Below, piece by piece: positions 1 to 8,278 of a DNA stretch of 64,000 nucleotides (positions are counted from its first letter, which is position 1; each line of letters starts with the position of its first letter). The notes under the pieces were generated by a model. That model did not search any database. It had not been told where the DNA came from and was given only the letters and a program-made list of their open reading frames with translations. Location: positions 1-64,000 of the forward strand of contig NZ_JANHLE010000014.1 of NCBI RefSeq assembly GCF_028682475.1. Reading direction: 5' to 3'. Source of the DNA: Pseudomonas putida. GTDB lineage: Bacteria; Pseudomonadota; Gammaproteobacteria; Pseudomonadales; Pseudomonadaceae. A program made the translations under genes and the position numbers.

Positions 1-15
1 GTGATAGGTGTTGCC

Positions 16-2076
16 TTAGAAGGACGTACGCAGACCTACCTCGACACTGCGCCCCGGCGCCGGCGCAATGTCACGCAGGATGGAGCTGGCATAGCGCACG
101 GTCTGGTCAGTGAGGTTTTCACCGCGGACAAAGGCCAGCCACTGGCTCTGGCCGATATCAAAGCGATAGCCGAGGCTGGCGCCCAGGGTGGTATAGCCAT
201 CGGTACTGGTTTCATTGTCCGGTTTGCGATGCTGGGCACTGGCATGTTGCACATCAACCCGGGCCTGCCAGCGCTCCCGTTCCCACAGCAGGCCGCTGTT
301 CAGGCGCAGCGGAGCAATGCGTGGCAGGTCTTCGCCGCTGTCCAGGTTCTTGGCCCGGGTGTAGTCGCCGGACAGTTCCAGGGCAAAGCTGCCCAAGTGG
401 TTCTGCGCCAGTTGCCAACGGTCCTGGGCCTCGATGCCATAGAAACGGGCCCGCACACCTTTGTACAGGTACTCGGGCACGTCACCGGCGTGTTCATGAT
501 CATGGTCGTGATCGTGGTCTTCATCACCATGGTCATGATCGTGGTCATGGCCTTCGCGCATGTTGCCGCTGGCCAGCAGACCGATGTAGTTGCGGAAGTG
601 ACTGTAGAACACCCCGACACTGCCTTTGTGCACCCCATTGTCGAAGCGCAGGGCCAGGTCGCTGGAAATCGCTTTTTCTTTGCTCAGATCCGGATCGCCG
701 ACTTCGAAGGTGCCGGTGGCGACGTGGGCGCCATTGGCGTACAGCTCGTAGAAAGTCGGTGCGCGTTCGGTGTAGCCCAAGGTCGCGGCCAGCGACCAGA
801 TCGGCGTCAACTCATAGACTGCACCCGATGACAGGCTGGCGGCGGTGAAACTGCTGGCGCTGTCGGCGTGGGCGAAACGCTCGCTGCCCTGGCTGTCGGG
901 ATTGATCCGGGTGTGTTCCAGGCGCCCACCCAGGCTCAGGTTGAGGCGCTCGCTGGCTTGCCATTGTTCAAGCATGAACAGCGCCAGGCTATTGGTATCG
1001 CTCTGCGGGACGAAGGCCTCCTCACCGAGGGCGGAAAATTCGTTGCGGCTGACCTGGGCGCCGATCACGCCTTCCACCGGCCCCCAAGGTTGATGCCGGG
1101 CTTCGACCCGTGCTTCGTAACCCTTGTTCTTGAAGGTGGTGTGAACCTCGCCGCCTTCCATTTCACGATGCTGGTAATCGGTGTAGCCGACGTCGAACTT
1201 CAGCGAGCTGAAGGGGCCATCGAGGTCGCGCAGCTCGGAGGCGAAACCGTAGTGATCCTGTTGCATGTCCAGGCGCACACCGGGTTCGGCCACCGAGCCA
1301 TAGTTCGAGTCATAGCGGCTGTAGGACAGGCCGGTGTAGCCGTGGTCCCAATGATAGGCGCCGCCGACGGCGCCGCCATCCTGACGGCCATCGCTGTTTT
1401 CCAGACGATGCTTGCTGCCCGGGTTGTCAGCGTCGCGGACTTTGGAGCTACGGGCGTAGCCGGGGATGCGCAGGTCGTTGAATTGTCGGCTGTTGGCGTC
1501 CAGGTGCAAGGCAAAACGGCCGTCGCCGGCTTCCAGCTTGCCGGCGCTGCTGCGGGTGGTGTCGGCGCCGCCGTAGCGCAACTCGCCAGCGCCATGAATA
1601 CCGTCGATGGCGGCGGAGGGAATGCGGTTGTCGAAGCTGTTGATCACGCCACCGATGGCGTTGCCACCGTAGAGCAGGGCGGCCGGGCCGCGGACGATTT
1701 CGATGCGTTCTACGGTGGCCGGGTCCAGCGGTACGGCGTGATCGTAGGACAACGATGAGGCGTCCAGAGCGCCGACGCCATTGCGCAGAATACGAATGCG
1801 ATCGCCGTCCAGGCCACGAATCACCGGGCGGCTGGCGCCGGGACCGAACCAGGTCGAGGCGACGCCGGGCTGGTTGTTCAGGGTCTGGCCGAGGCTGCCT
1901 TTCTGTTGCAGGGCCAGCGCGTCACCTTCAAGCACGGTGGTGGGCGCGGCCAGCTCGCTGTTGCCCAGTGGGTTGGCGGTGATGACCTGGGGTTGCAACT
2001 CCACGGCCTGGCTCAGCGGGGAGGCGAGCCAAAGGGCGGCGGTAAAAGGGGAGAGTCGAAGGGGCAAGCGACGCAT
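16..2076 (-). CDS. znuD: TonB-dependent outer-membrane receptor, zinc type (ZnuD)
   Basis: 686-aa outer-membrane receptor, probably importing zinc (or zinc complexes) with TonB energy. A signal peptide (about residues 1-24, ending near SQAVE) is followed by a plug domain (TTVLEGDAL, PVIRGLDGDRIRILRNG) and a beta-barrel ending in an aromatic residue (TSF). Around residues 505-530 an extracellular loop is almost pure His/Asp (GHDHDHDHGDEDHDHDH), as in ZnuD receptors of Neisseria and gamma-proteobacteria. The ATG at 2076 has an AAGGAA-type ribosome site. A Zur-like palindrome lies about 30 nt upstream, which supports zinc over heme or iron. The function is inferred from family plus operator; the symbol is by analogy. 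Confidence 0.87.
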   Translation of the reverse strand: MRRLPLRLSPFTAALWLASPLSQAVELQPQVITANPLGNSELAAPTTVLEGDALALQQKGSLGQTLNNQPGVASTWFGPGASRPVIRGLDGDRIRILRNGVGALDASSLSYDHAVPLDPATVERIEIVRGPAALLYGGNAIGGVINSFDNRIPSAAIDGIHGAGELRYGGADTTRSSAGKLEAGDGRFALHLDANSRQFNDLRIPGYARSSKVRDADNPGSKHRLENSDGRQDGGAVGGAYHWDHGYTGLSYSRYDSNYGSVAEPGVRLDMQQDHYGFASELRDLDGPFSSLKFDVGYTDYQHREMEGGEVHTTFKNKGYEARVEARHQPWGPVEGVIGAQVSRNEFSALGEEAFVPQSDTNSLALFMLEQWQASERLNLSLGGRLEHTRINPDSQGSERFAHADSASSFTAASLSSGAVYELTPIWSLAATLGYTERAPTFYELYANGAHVATGTFEVGDPDLSKEKAISSDLALRFDNGVHKGSVGVFYSHFRNYIGLLASGNMREGHDHDHDHGDEDHDHDHDHEHAGDVPEYLYKGVRARFYGIEAQDRWQLAQNHLGSFALELSGDYTRAKNLDSGEDLPRIAPLRLNSGLLWERERWQARVDVQHASAQHRKPDNETSTDGYTTLGASLGYRFDIGQSQWLAFVRGENLTDQTVRYASSILRDIAPAPGRSVEVGLRTSF

Positions 2077-2105
2077 GGGCGGCAGGGTTCCTTGGCAGGG
2101 TAATG

Positions 2106-2125
2106 ATGTTGATACAATATAACAT
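2106..2125. promoter_or_regulatory. Zur-like operator upstream of znuD
   Basis: The 17-mer TTGATACAATATAACAT (2109-2125) matches the enterobacterial Zur core ATGTTATA-W-TATAACAT at 14 of 17 positions by hand count; its right half is perfect. It sits about 30 nt before the znuD start, where a repressor would block transcription. Zur repression of ZnuD is known in other genera; here it is inferred. Confidence 0.65.
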
Positions 2126-2154
2126 TACCATTATGGGTGGGTGTTCCGATAGCG

Positions 2155-2224
2155 GTGGGAGCGGGCTTGCCCCGCGATTCGATGTGACTGACTACCTGCA
2201 ATCGCGGGGCAAGCCCGCTCCCAC
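2155..2224. repeat. REP inverted pair 1
   Basis: Two 24-nt REP arms in opposite orientation (2155-2178 and 2201-2224) are perfectly complementary around a 22-nt spacer. Each arm contains GTGGGAGCGGGCTTGCCCCG or its complement. The same pair recurs at 9710, 31554, 45815 and 49981. It lies between the divergent znuD and VF530 genes. Confidence 0.95.
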
Positions 2225-2311
2225 ACATCTCCCACACAGCTGCGCTAGAATGTTTGTAGCCAGCCCACCCCTGGGCTAAGGTGCGCACCTTTGATTCGCT
2301 GGAGCACAGGC

Positions 2312-2533
2312 ATGACCACCGCCAACCCCAATCCGCTGCATGGCGTGACCCTGGAGCAGATCCTCACCGCACTGGTAGCGCATTACCAATGGCAAGGGCT
2401 GGCCGAGCGCATCGATATCCGCTGCTTCAAGAGCGACCCGAGCATCAAGTCGAGCCTGACCTTTCTGCGCCGTACCCCCTGGGCCCGGGAGAAAGTCGAG
2501 CGCCTGTACCTGAAGCTGCAACGCGGCCGCTGA
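2312..2533 (+). CDS. VF530 / DUF2132 family small DNA-binding protein
   Basis: 73-aa protein beginning [18 protein letters not shown] with the family's characteristic core ([34 protein letters not shown]). The VF530 family is small, basic and annotated as DNA-binding from structural work on the Vibrio member; its physiological role is unknown. The ATG at 2312 was chosen over an upstream TTG at 2291 because GGAG at 2301 sits seven bases before it and the family starts here. The gene ends 4 nt before the next one, so the two are likely cotranscribed. Confidence 0.85.
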   Translation: MTTANPNPLHGVTLEQILTALVAHYQWQGLAERIDIRCFKSDPSIKSSLTFLRRTPWAREKVERLYLKLQRGR

Positions 2534-2537
2534 GCTC

Positions 2538-3191
2538 ATGGTCCGGCGCGAGGTCGTGATCGGCCTGGCCGCCTGTCTGGGCTGGAGCGCACTGGCGATC
2601 CAGCTGTACCTGGTGCTGTGGGCGCGTTGGCAGGAGCAGGCGAGCCTGATCGGCGGCCTGGTGAATTTCTTCAGCTATTTCACCGTATTGAGCAATACCC
2701 TGGTCGCCGTGGTGCTCAGCCAGGCGGCATTCGGCCGCGAGTCGGCGGCGCGCCGCTGGTTTCTCGGCCCGGCAGTCAGTTCGGCTATTGCCGCCAGTAT
2801 CGTCCTGGTCGGTCTGGCCTATAGCCTGTTGTTGCGCCATCTGTGGCAACCGCAGGGCTGGCAGTGGCTGGCCGATGAGCTGCTGCACGATGTCATGCCG
2901 TTGCTGTTCATCGGCTATTGGTGGTGTTGCGTGGAGAAAGGCAGCCTGCGGCTCAGGCATCTGTTGGCCTGGCTGCTGTATCCGGCGGGGTATTTTGCTT
3001 ATGTGCTGCTGCGCGGCGAGTCGATAGGGGTCTATCCCTATCCGTTCATCGACGTCGCAAGCCTTGGCTACGGTCAGGTGCTGCTCAATGCCTTGGCGAT
3101 TGTGCTCGGCTTCATTGCTATCGGCCTGCTGATACTGGGCCTGGATCATTGGCAAGGCGGGCGCCTGGCCAAGGCCAGGACGCAACCTTGA
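2538..3191 (+). CDS. Pr6Pr family integral membrane protein
   Basis: 217-aa hydrophobic protein with about six predicted membrane segments (residues roughly 7-28, 40-62, 80-100, 110-135, 140-160, 180-205). The sequence FSYFTVLSNTLVAVVL and the closing ...YPYPFIDV...G are typical of the Pr6Pr family. No enzymatic function is known for that family. It follows the VF530 gene directly and ends 9 nt before the convergent reductase gene. Confidence 0.8.
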   Translation: MVRREVVIGLAACLGWSALAIQLYLVLWARWQEQASLIGGLVNFFSYFTVLSNTLVAVVLSQAAFGRESAARRWFLGPAVSSAIAASIVLVGLAYSLLLRHLWQPQGWQWLADELLHDVMPLLFIGYWWCCVEKGSLRLRHLLAWLLYPAGYFAYVLLRGESIGVYPYPFIDVASLGYGQVLLNALAIVLGFIAIGLLILGLDHWQGGRLAKARTQP

Positions 3192-3200
3192 TGGTGCCGC

Positions 3201-3971
3201 TTATTCGTCGTCGTGCGGGTCGAGGCGCCAATAGGCAGCAGCCTTGATCAGGTCTTCCTTGACGCCTTTTTCGTCGATCAGCAGGCGCTTGGTCTTGCGC
3301 GTCAGGGCCTTTTCCAGGGCAACCCAAGTGTACAGCTGACCTTCCGGCAGGCTCAGGCTTTTCACTACATCCAGCAGATCCTGCTGGTGCCGCTGTACCC
3401 AGATCACCTCCAGCTGGGCCTGACTCGCCAGGGCCTGTTGTTCCCCGGCGTCTTCGATCTCGATGACCGCCAGCACCTTGCGCGTGGCCGGCAGCTCTTC
3501 CAGGCGACGGGCGATGGCCGGGATCGCGGTTTCATCGCCGATCAGCAAATAGCTGTCGAAGATATCCGGCACCACCATCGAACTGCGCGGGCCGGCAATG
3601 TTGAGGACCTGGCCGACCTGCGCCTGGGCCGCCCAGGTCGACGCTGGGCCGTCGCCGTGCAGGACGAAATCGATATCCAGTTCACCGGCTAGCAGATCGA
3701 TACGCCGTGGGGTGTATTCGCGCATGGTCGGACGCAGGCCATCACGGCTGAAGTCGAGGTTGTCCAGCGCCGCCTGTTCTTCTGCCGAACAGGCGAACAT
3801 CAGCTTGACGTGATCGTCGCTGCCGACACTGGTGAAGCCTTGCAGTTGCGCTCCGCCCAAGGTGATGCGGCGCATGCGAGGGGTCAGATCGGTGACCCGC
3901 AGCACATCCAGGCGGCGATGTTTGATCTCATGGTTGACGCGATGAATCGCGTTGTTTTCGCTGGCACTCAT
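3201..3971 (-). CDS. nfeF: Siderophore-interacting protein / ferric-siderophore reductase (NfeF-like)
   Basis: 256-aa cytoplasmic flavoprotein of the SIP (ViuB/YqjH) family, which reduces ferric siderophores with NAD(P)H to release iron. The FAD-binding barrel comes first (DLTPRMRRITLG; R-x-Y-T-P-R as MREYTPRRID), followed by the SIP C-terminal domain (LLIGDETAIPAIARRLEEL and the WVALEKALTRKTKR region). Its start overlaps the stop of the upstream PadR gene by 4 nt (ATGA), so the two are translationally coupled. The pairing matches E. coli yqjH-yqjI (nfeF-nfeR), where a metal-responsive PadR protein controls the reductase. The symbol is by analogy. Confidence 0.82.
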   Translation of the reverse strand: MSASENNAIHRVNHEIKHRRLDVLRVTDLTPRMRRITLGGAQLQGFTSVGSDDHVKLMFACSAEEQAALDNLDFSRDGLRPTMREYTPRRIDLLAGELDIDFVLHGDGPASTWAAQAQVGQVLNIAGPRSSMVVPDIFDSYLLIGDETAIPAIARRLEELPATRKVLAVIEIEDAGEQQALASQAQLEVIWVQRHQQDLLDVVKSLSLPEGQLYTWVALEKALTRKTKRLLIDEKGVKEDLIKAAAYWRLDPHDDE

Positions 3972-4537
3972 TCGGTTTTCTCCGAGGCGGTCGCAGCAGG
4001 CCCTGCGACGATGGCTTTGGCGGTGTTGTTGAGCAGGGTACCCACCCGCTCGATTTCTTCCGGGTTCCAGCGGCCACTGTGCATCTGCAGGGCATGGCGC
4101 AGGTTGTGCACTGCTTCGTGGATTTCTGGCGGTCGGTCGTGGCCGAACAGCGAGCGTTTACTGACTTCGATGCGCATGCGCACGCCGTCCAGGGCGATGG
4201 CCTGCTCGGCCAGGGACTCGACACCGGCAGCGGTGACGCTGTAGAGCTTTTTACTGCCATGAACCTGGCCGACGATCAGCTCGCTTTCTTCAAGGAAGGT
4301 CAGCGTCGGGTAGATAACGCCCGGGCTTGGGCTGTAGTTGCCGCCGAACAGGTTTTCGATCTGGCGGATCAGGTCATAGCCGTGGCAGGGCTGCTCGGCC
4401 AGCATCGACAGCAGCAGCAGTTTCAGGTCGCCAGGGGCGAAGACCCGTGGCCCGCGGTCGCCGCGCTCGCGAGTGTGGCGGCGTTCGAATCCGTCATGGC
4501 GTTCGCCATGTTCGCGGTGGGGGTGATGTTCACGCAT
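3968..4537 (-). CDS. nfeR: PadR-family metal-responsive repressor (NfeR/YqjI-like)
   Basis: 189-aa regulator. Residues 1-30 are rich in His and Arg (MREHHPHREHGERH), resembling the metal-binding tail of E. coli NfeR. A PadR winged helix follows (DLKLLLLSMLAEQPCHGYDL, NYSPSPGVIYPTLTFLEES). NfeR is a nickel/iron-sensing repressor of the adjacent ferric reductase, and the same arrangement occurs here as one operon. The start at 4537 has GGAG eight bases upstream. Two AGATA/TATCT inverted repeats lie within 55 nt of the start and are the likely operators for autoregulation. Confidence 0.82.
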   Translation of the reverse strand: MREHHPHREHGERHDGFERRHTRERGDRGPRVFAPGDLKLLLLSMLAEQPCHGYDLIRQIENLFGGNYSPSPGVIYPTLTFLEESELIVGQVHGSKKLYSVTAAGVESLAEQAIALDGVRMRIEVSKRSLFGHDRPPEIHEAVHNLRHALQMHSGRWNPEEIERVGTLLNNTAKAIVAGPAATASEKTE

Positions 4538-4561
4538 GGAGGGCTCCGTTTGCGTTAGATG

Positions 4562-4591
4562 TATCTTTAGATATTACTCAAGATATATCTT
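4562..4591. promoter_or_regulatory. Double palindrome, probable PadR operator
   Basis: Two inverted repeats built from the same half-site: TATCTTTAGATA (4562-4573) and the perfect 12-bp palindrome AAGATATATCTT (4580-4591). Their centres are 18 bp apart, in an AT-rich stretch 25-54 nt upstream of the PadR start. Binding by the adjacent regulator is inferred from position and symmetry. Confidence 0.6.
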
Positions 4592-4660
4592 AAAGCAAGT
4601 GTGAGAGTGAGAATATTTCTCATGAAGGCGCTCAAGGAGATGAGCGGTAGCGCTGACAGA

Positions 4661-4696
4661 GCAACACCCAGGCGCCGTCAGCCGCCTGGGTGTTGC
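4661..4696. terminator. Hairpin downstream of the PBP-like gene
   Basis: A 14-bp perfect stem, GCAACACCCAGGCG (4661-4674) with its complement (4683-4696), around an 8-nt loop. It lies 10 nt past the stop of the leftward PBP-like gene. The T-run is weak on both strands, so it may be a transcript-end stabiliser rather than a strong intrinsic terminator. Confidence 0.6.
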
Positions 4697-4705
4697 TTTA
4701 CCGGA

Positions 4706-7700
4706 CTACTGCCGGGCTACTTGCTGAGGGGCTTTGCACAAGGTGTGGCTACCGGGTTGCAGGTACGGGGTAAGGATCGGCGCCATGCCCTTGAGGACCT
4801 GCACCGGCAGCGCCGAGGTGAACTTGAAGGACTCGGCGGCGCGTCCGGGGACGAACGCGGTGAGGGTGCCGAAGTGGTTGTCGCCAAGGAAAAACACAAA
4901 GGTCGCCGTGCGGTTGATCGCTTTTGAGCCAAGCAGGCGGCCACCGGCGCCCCAGCTTTCGAGGCGGTTGTCGCCAGTGCCGGTCTTGCCGCCCATGACC
5001 ATCGGCGTACCGTCGTTGAGTTTGAAACTGCCGGACACCCGGCGTGCAGTACCGGCATCGACGACCTGCGAAAGGGCACCGCGCAAGGCGCGGGCGACCT
5101 CCACCGAGAGCACCCGCTGGCCAAGGTCGGGGTCGCCTGCCAGGCGTGTTTCATACGGGGTATCGGCGGCAAAGTGCAGGGTATCGATGCGCAGGGTCGG
5201 CAGGCGGATACCGTCGTTCTGAATGATCCCGATCAGCTCGGCCAGGGCTGCCGGGCGGTCGCCGGAGCTGCCGATGGCAGTGGCCAGCGAAGGCACCAGG
5301 TGATCGAAGGGATAGCCGACCCGTTTCCAGCGCCGATGGATATCGAGGAACGCTTCGATTTCCACCAAGGTACGAATACGGCTGTCACGCGCGCCTTTGT
5401 GTCGGCTCTTGAACAGCCAGCTGTAGACTTCCTGGCGCTCGAACTGGCTGGCCTGCGTCGCCTCTTGGAAGCTGGCATTCGGGTTGTTGAGCAAGTAGCC
5501 CAGCAGCCACAGGTCCAGCGGGTGGACCTTGGCGACAAAACCCTGGTCGGGCAGATCGAATTTGCCGGGGCCGTAGGCGTAGTACAGGTTGTCCAGACGC
5601 TCATCGGTCAGAATGTCTTGCTTGGTGGGCTTGCGCTTGGTGTCCTGCAGGTCCTTTTTCACGTGGGCACGGACGAAGGCGTTGAAGGTGGCCTGGTCAG
5701 CTTCGGGGAACAGGTAGCGATGCACGGCGGCCAGGCGGATCGGCGTGATGCGCAAGCTGTCGAGGAAGGTGTCCAGGCGCTGTTGTGAAGTTTTGCGCTG
5801 GTACTTTTTCCAGAACCTGCGCAGGTAGTCGGTACCCTCCTTGTCGGCAAAGCGCGCCAGGTACTCCTGGCGGCGTGGCTCGGCATCATCCTTAAGCAAG
5901 CTGATGCTGCTGCCCGGTGTCTGGTAGGTGCTGTAGCGCACCAGGTCACGCATCAAACGGATAAACGGCAGGTTGATCGACTCGCGCAGGGCGTCTTTGA
6001 GCGTGGGAATGCGGTTGTTGTCTTCTTTGCGGAAGTTATTGAACACATGCATGCCGCCACCGGTGAAGAAGGCTTCGCCGGGGCTGGCCGAATACTTGCG
6101 ATTGAGCGCGGCATCGAGCATCGTGGTGATGTTGCGGTCCTTGTTCTGGATCAGGTAGTCGAGGGCCCAACGGGTGATGAAGTCCAGTTCAGCGACCTCG
6201 ACCTTCTTCAGGTCGGCAGCGGGAGTATTGGCGTACTTGTCATGCAGTTCGGCGATGATCTCCAGGTAACTGGTCAGCACCCGCAGCTTGGCGGTGGACC
6301 CCAGCTCCAGCTTGCTGCCCTCGTTGATGTCGAACGGCTGGTCGGTACTGTCGGTTTGCACCCGCACGCGCGAACCGTTGGCGGTGCGTTCAAGCAGGGT
6401 AAAGCTGTAGCGCACCTGGGTGGTGCTGGTCGGGGTCAGCAACCGCTCGCCAAACAGCCCGAGCTTCTCGGCGATGGCCGGATCGGCGAGGTCCTTGAGG
6501 TACTGGCTGACCTGGCCTTGCAGGTCGGACTGCAAGGTGCTGGTGGCCGACAGGTCGAGGCGGTCAAGGTCGTACAACGGCCGCGCCAGGGCCAGCGACA
6601 GGCGGCTGCGGGCAACGCTGATGCCCTTGTTGGTGACGATCGGTTGAATGGTCGGTTGCGCCACCCAGTCGCGGTAGATCGCCTTGCTGGCCAGCGCGGC
6701 GTCGGCCAGCGGTTGATCGACGATGTTGGCGGCGGCCAGTATGCGAATGTGGCTGTCGGTCAGGTCGGCCAGTTCATTGCGGCCCTTGGAGAGAAAATGC
6801 GAGGGACGGCGCTGGGCAATCATCAGCGACAGCACCTGACGCAGGGCCAGGCCACGAGCGGCCTGGCTTGCAGGATCGGTTGCGGTTGAAGCCAGGGCCT
6901 GATTGACCTGGGCGAAGTCGGCGCCGTACCAGACCCGCAGGCCCTCGGCCATGCCATGCACTTCACCATGCCCGGGCACTGCCGACAGCGGCACGCTGTT
7001 GAGGTAGTCACGCACGATGCGCTGGCGTGCTTCGAGGGTTTGCGGACCGCCCTGGTAGGCGCGCACGCTGGCGGAAATCATCTGGCGGATTTTTTCGCTG
7101 CCCGAGACGGTCAGGCCGTCGGGAGAGTGGCGGTACTTTTCCAGTTGGGTGGCCAGGGTGCTGCCCCCGGCAGACTGGCCGGGCAGGGCCAGGTACTTGG
7201 CGACCTGGCTGTAGGCCGCCTTGGCAAAGCGTGGCCAGTCCACGGCCGGGTTGGCGTTTGGATCGTTGGGGTCGAGCAGGTCGCGGTTCTCGATGAACAG
7301 CAGGCTGTTGACGATGACCGGGGGGATGGAGTCGAAGTCCGGGTACAGGAACTGCGGGTAGTGGTACTGGTACAGCACATCGCCCTTGCAGTCGGTGATC
7401 GACAGCCCGGTCTGGATCTTCTCTTTATAGGGAATGAAGAAACCATGCTCGGTGTAGTTCATCAGCGCCGGGGAAAAATGCACCTGCTCGCTGATCACAT
7501 AATCGCGCTTGAGCAGGCGTGGCAGGAACTCCCCCAACGCGCTGTAGCCCAGGCGTTTGTCGAACGGCCCGTCACCGGGGTAGATGATCGCATCGCTGGG
7601 GCCCGGTTGCAGGGAGTAGGTCAGGGTCGAGGCGAGCTGGCTGAGCTCACGCGACTGCAGGCGCGAGGTATGCATTTCGTTGGCGGCGGCAAGTCCCAGC

Positions 7701-7843
7701 GCAATAAGGGCGAGCAGCAGCATCAGCCCGATCAGCCACCACCCTAGATGACGCTGGCGAGGGCTTTTCGGCGAAGGCGATTCTTCAAGGGATTCAGAGG
7801 GAGTTTCCTTACTCGTTGGTTCCGATTGCCACAATGCGCCCAT
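4706..7843 (-). CDS. Large class A PBP-like transglycosylase/transpeptidase
   Basis: 1045-aa inner-membrane protein with a short cytoplasmic Ser/Pro-rich tail and one membrane anchor (about residues 34-54). The GT51 glycosyltransferase domain is recognisable by FIENRDLL, the counterpart of the catalytic Glu motif, and by GGSTLATQLEKY, a variant of GGSTLTQQ. The C-terminal transpeptidase retains all three active-site motifs: S516-T-A-K519, S622-I-N624 and K953-T-G. It would polymerise and cross-link peptidoglycan on the periplasmic side. It is longer than PBP1a/1b and has an unusual roughly 300-aa segment between SxN and KTG. It stands alone in the locus and is not obviously PBP1a, 1b or 1c. 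Confidence 0.85.
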   Translation of the reverse strand: MGALWQSEPTSKETPSESLEESPSPKSPRQRHLGWWLIGLMLLLALIALGLAAANEMHTSRLQSRELSQLASTLTYSLQPGPSDAIIYPGDGPFDKRLGYSALGEFLPRLLKRDYVISEQVHFSPALMNYTEHGFFIPYKEKIQTGLSITDCKGDVLYQYHYPQFLYPDFDSIPPVIVNSLLFIENRDLLDPNDPNANPAVDWPRFAKAAYSQVAKYLALPGQSAGGSTLATQLEKYRHSPDGLTVSGSEKIRQMISASVRAYQGGPQTLEARQRIVRDYLNSVPLSAVPGHGEVHGMAEGLRVWYGADFAQVNQALASTATDPASQAARGLALRQVLSLMIAQRRPSHFLSKGRNELADLTDSHIRILAAANIVDQPLADAALASKAIYRDWVAQPTIQPIVTNKGISVARSRLSLALARPLYDLDRLDLSATSTLQSDLQGQVSQYLKDLADPAIAEKLGLFGERLLTPTSTTQVRYSFTLLERTANGSRVRVQTDSTDQPFDINEGSKLELGSTAKLRVLTSYLEIIAELHDKYANTPAADLKKVEVAELDFITRWALDYLIQNKDRNITTMLDAALNRKYSASPGEAFFTGGGMHVFNNFRKEDNNRIPTLKDALRESINLPFIRLMRDLVRYSTYQTPGSSISLLKDDAEPRRQEYLARFADKEGTDYLRRFWKKYQRKTSQQRLDTFLDSLRITPIRLAAVHRYLFPEADQATFNAFVRAHVKKDLQDTKRKPTKQDILTDERLDNLYYAYGPGKFDLPDQGFVAKVHPLDLWLLGYLLNNPNASFQEATQASQFERQEVYSWLFKSRHKGARDSRIRTLVEIEAFLDIHRRWKRVGYPFDHLVPSLATAIGSSGDRPAALAELIGIIQNDGIRLPTLRIDTLHFAADTPYETRLAGDPDLGQRVLSVEVARALRGALSQVVDAGTARRVSGSFKLNDGTPMVMGGKTGTGDNRLESWGAGGRLLGSKAINRTATFVFFLGDNHFGTLTAFVPGRAAESFKFTSALPVQVLKGMAPILTPYLQPGSHTLCKAPQQVARQ

Positions 7844-8278
7844 AGTGTTCAGCCCGGCTACGTATTTTCGTCTCGCTTGCCTGAAGCTTAGACGGTGAGC
7901 GGGTTTGGTGAAAAATTTGTAAGCCCTGTAGGGCTGCTCCTAAAAAGGGTACGACCTGCGCCTTTGGTAGAGGTTGAAATGCCCTGTTTTGGTGCTATGT
8001 TAGCCGCCCTGTTTATCACCCTGGAGAAAAGCACGGGGAATGCCCTCGGTGACTGCGGTTTTTGCCGAGACTTCTCGCCAAATATCCGGCTCTTTATAGT
8101 GAAATGCCCTGCAGGGGCCTTTCTATACTGCTCGCCCCTTTCGCTTTGCCGGTTTTGCGTGCCGGCAGACGGGTCCGCTCACAAGGTGGTGCCCGGCAAG
8201 ACAGCGTATTCAGCCTATCGGCGGTACCAGGTCTGCACGACGGGTCTATATCCAATAACAAAATGAGGTTGTATTTCT
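7844..8278. other. 435-nt gene-free leader before the permease
   Basis: No convincing coding region on either strand. The octamer AATGCCCT occurs three times (7978, 8039, 8103), roughly 61-64 nt apart. Two small palindromes, AGCCCTGTAGGGCT (7922-7935) and CCCTGCAGGGG near 8108, lie among them. The stretch between the divergent PBP-like and permease genes is long enough for promoters of both plus a structured 5' UTR, but no known riboswitch was recognised. Confidence 0.5.

Noticed and set aside
1..831. 276-aa open frame opposite znuD
   Set aside because: Shadow of the receptor; the Val/Ile-rich segment at 480-560 is merely the complement of the His/Asp codons.
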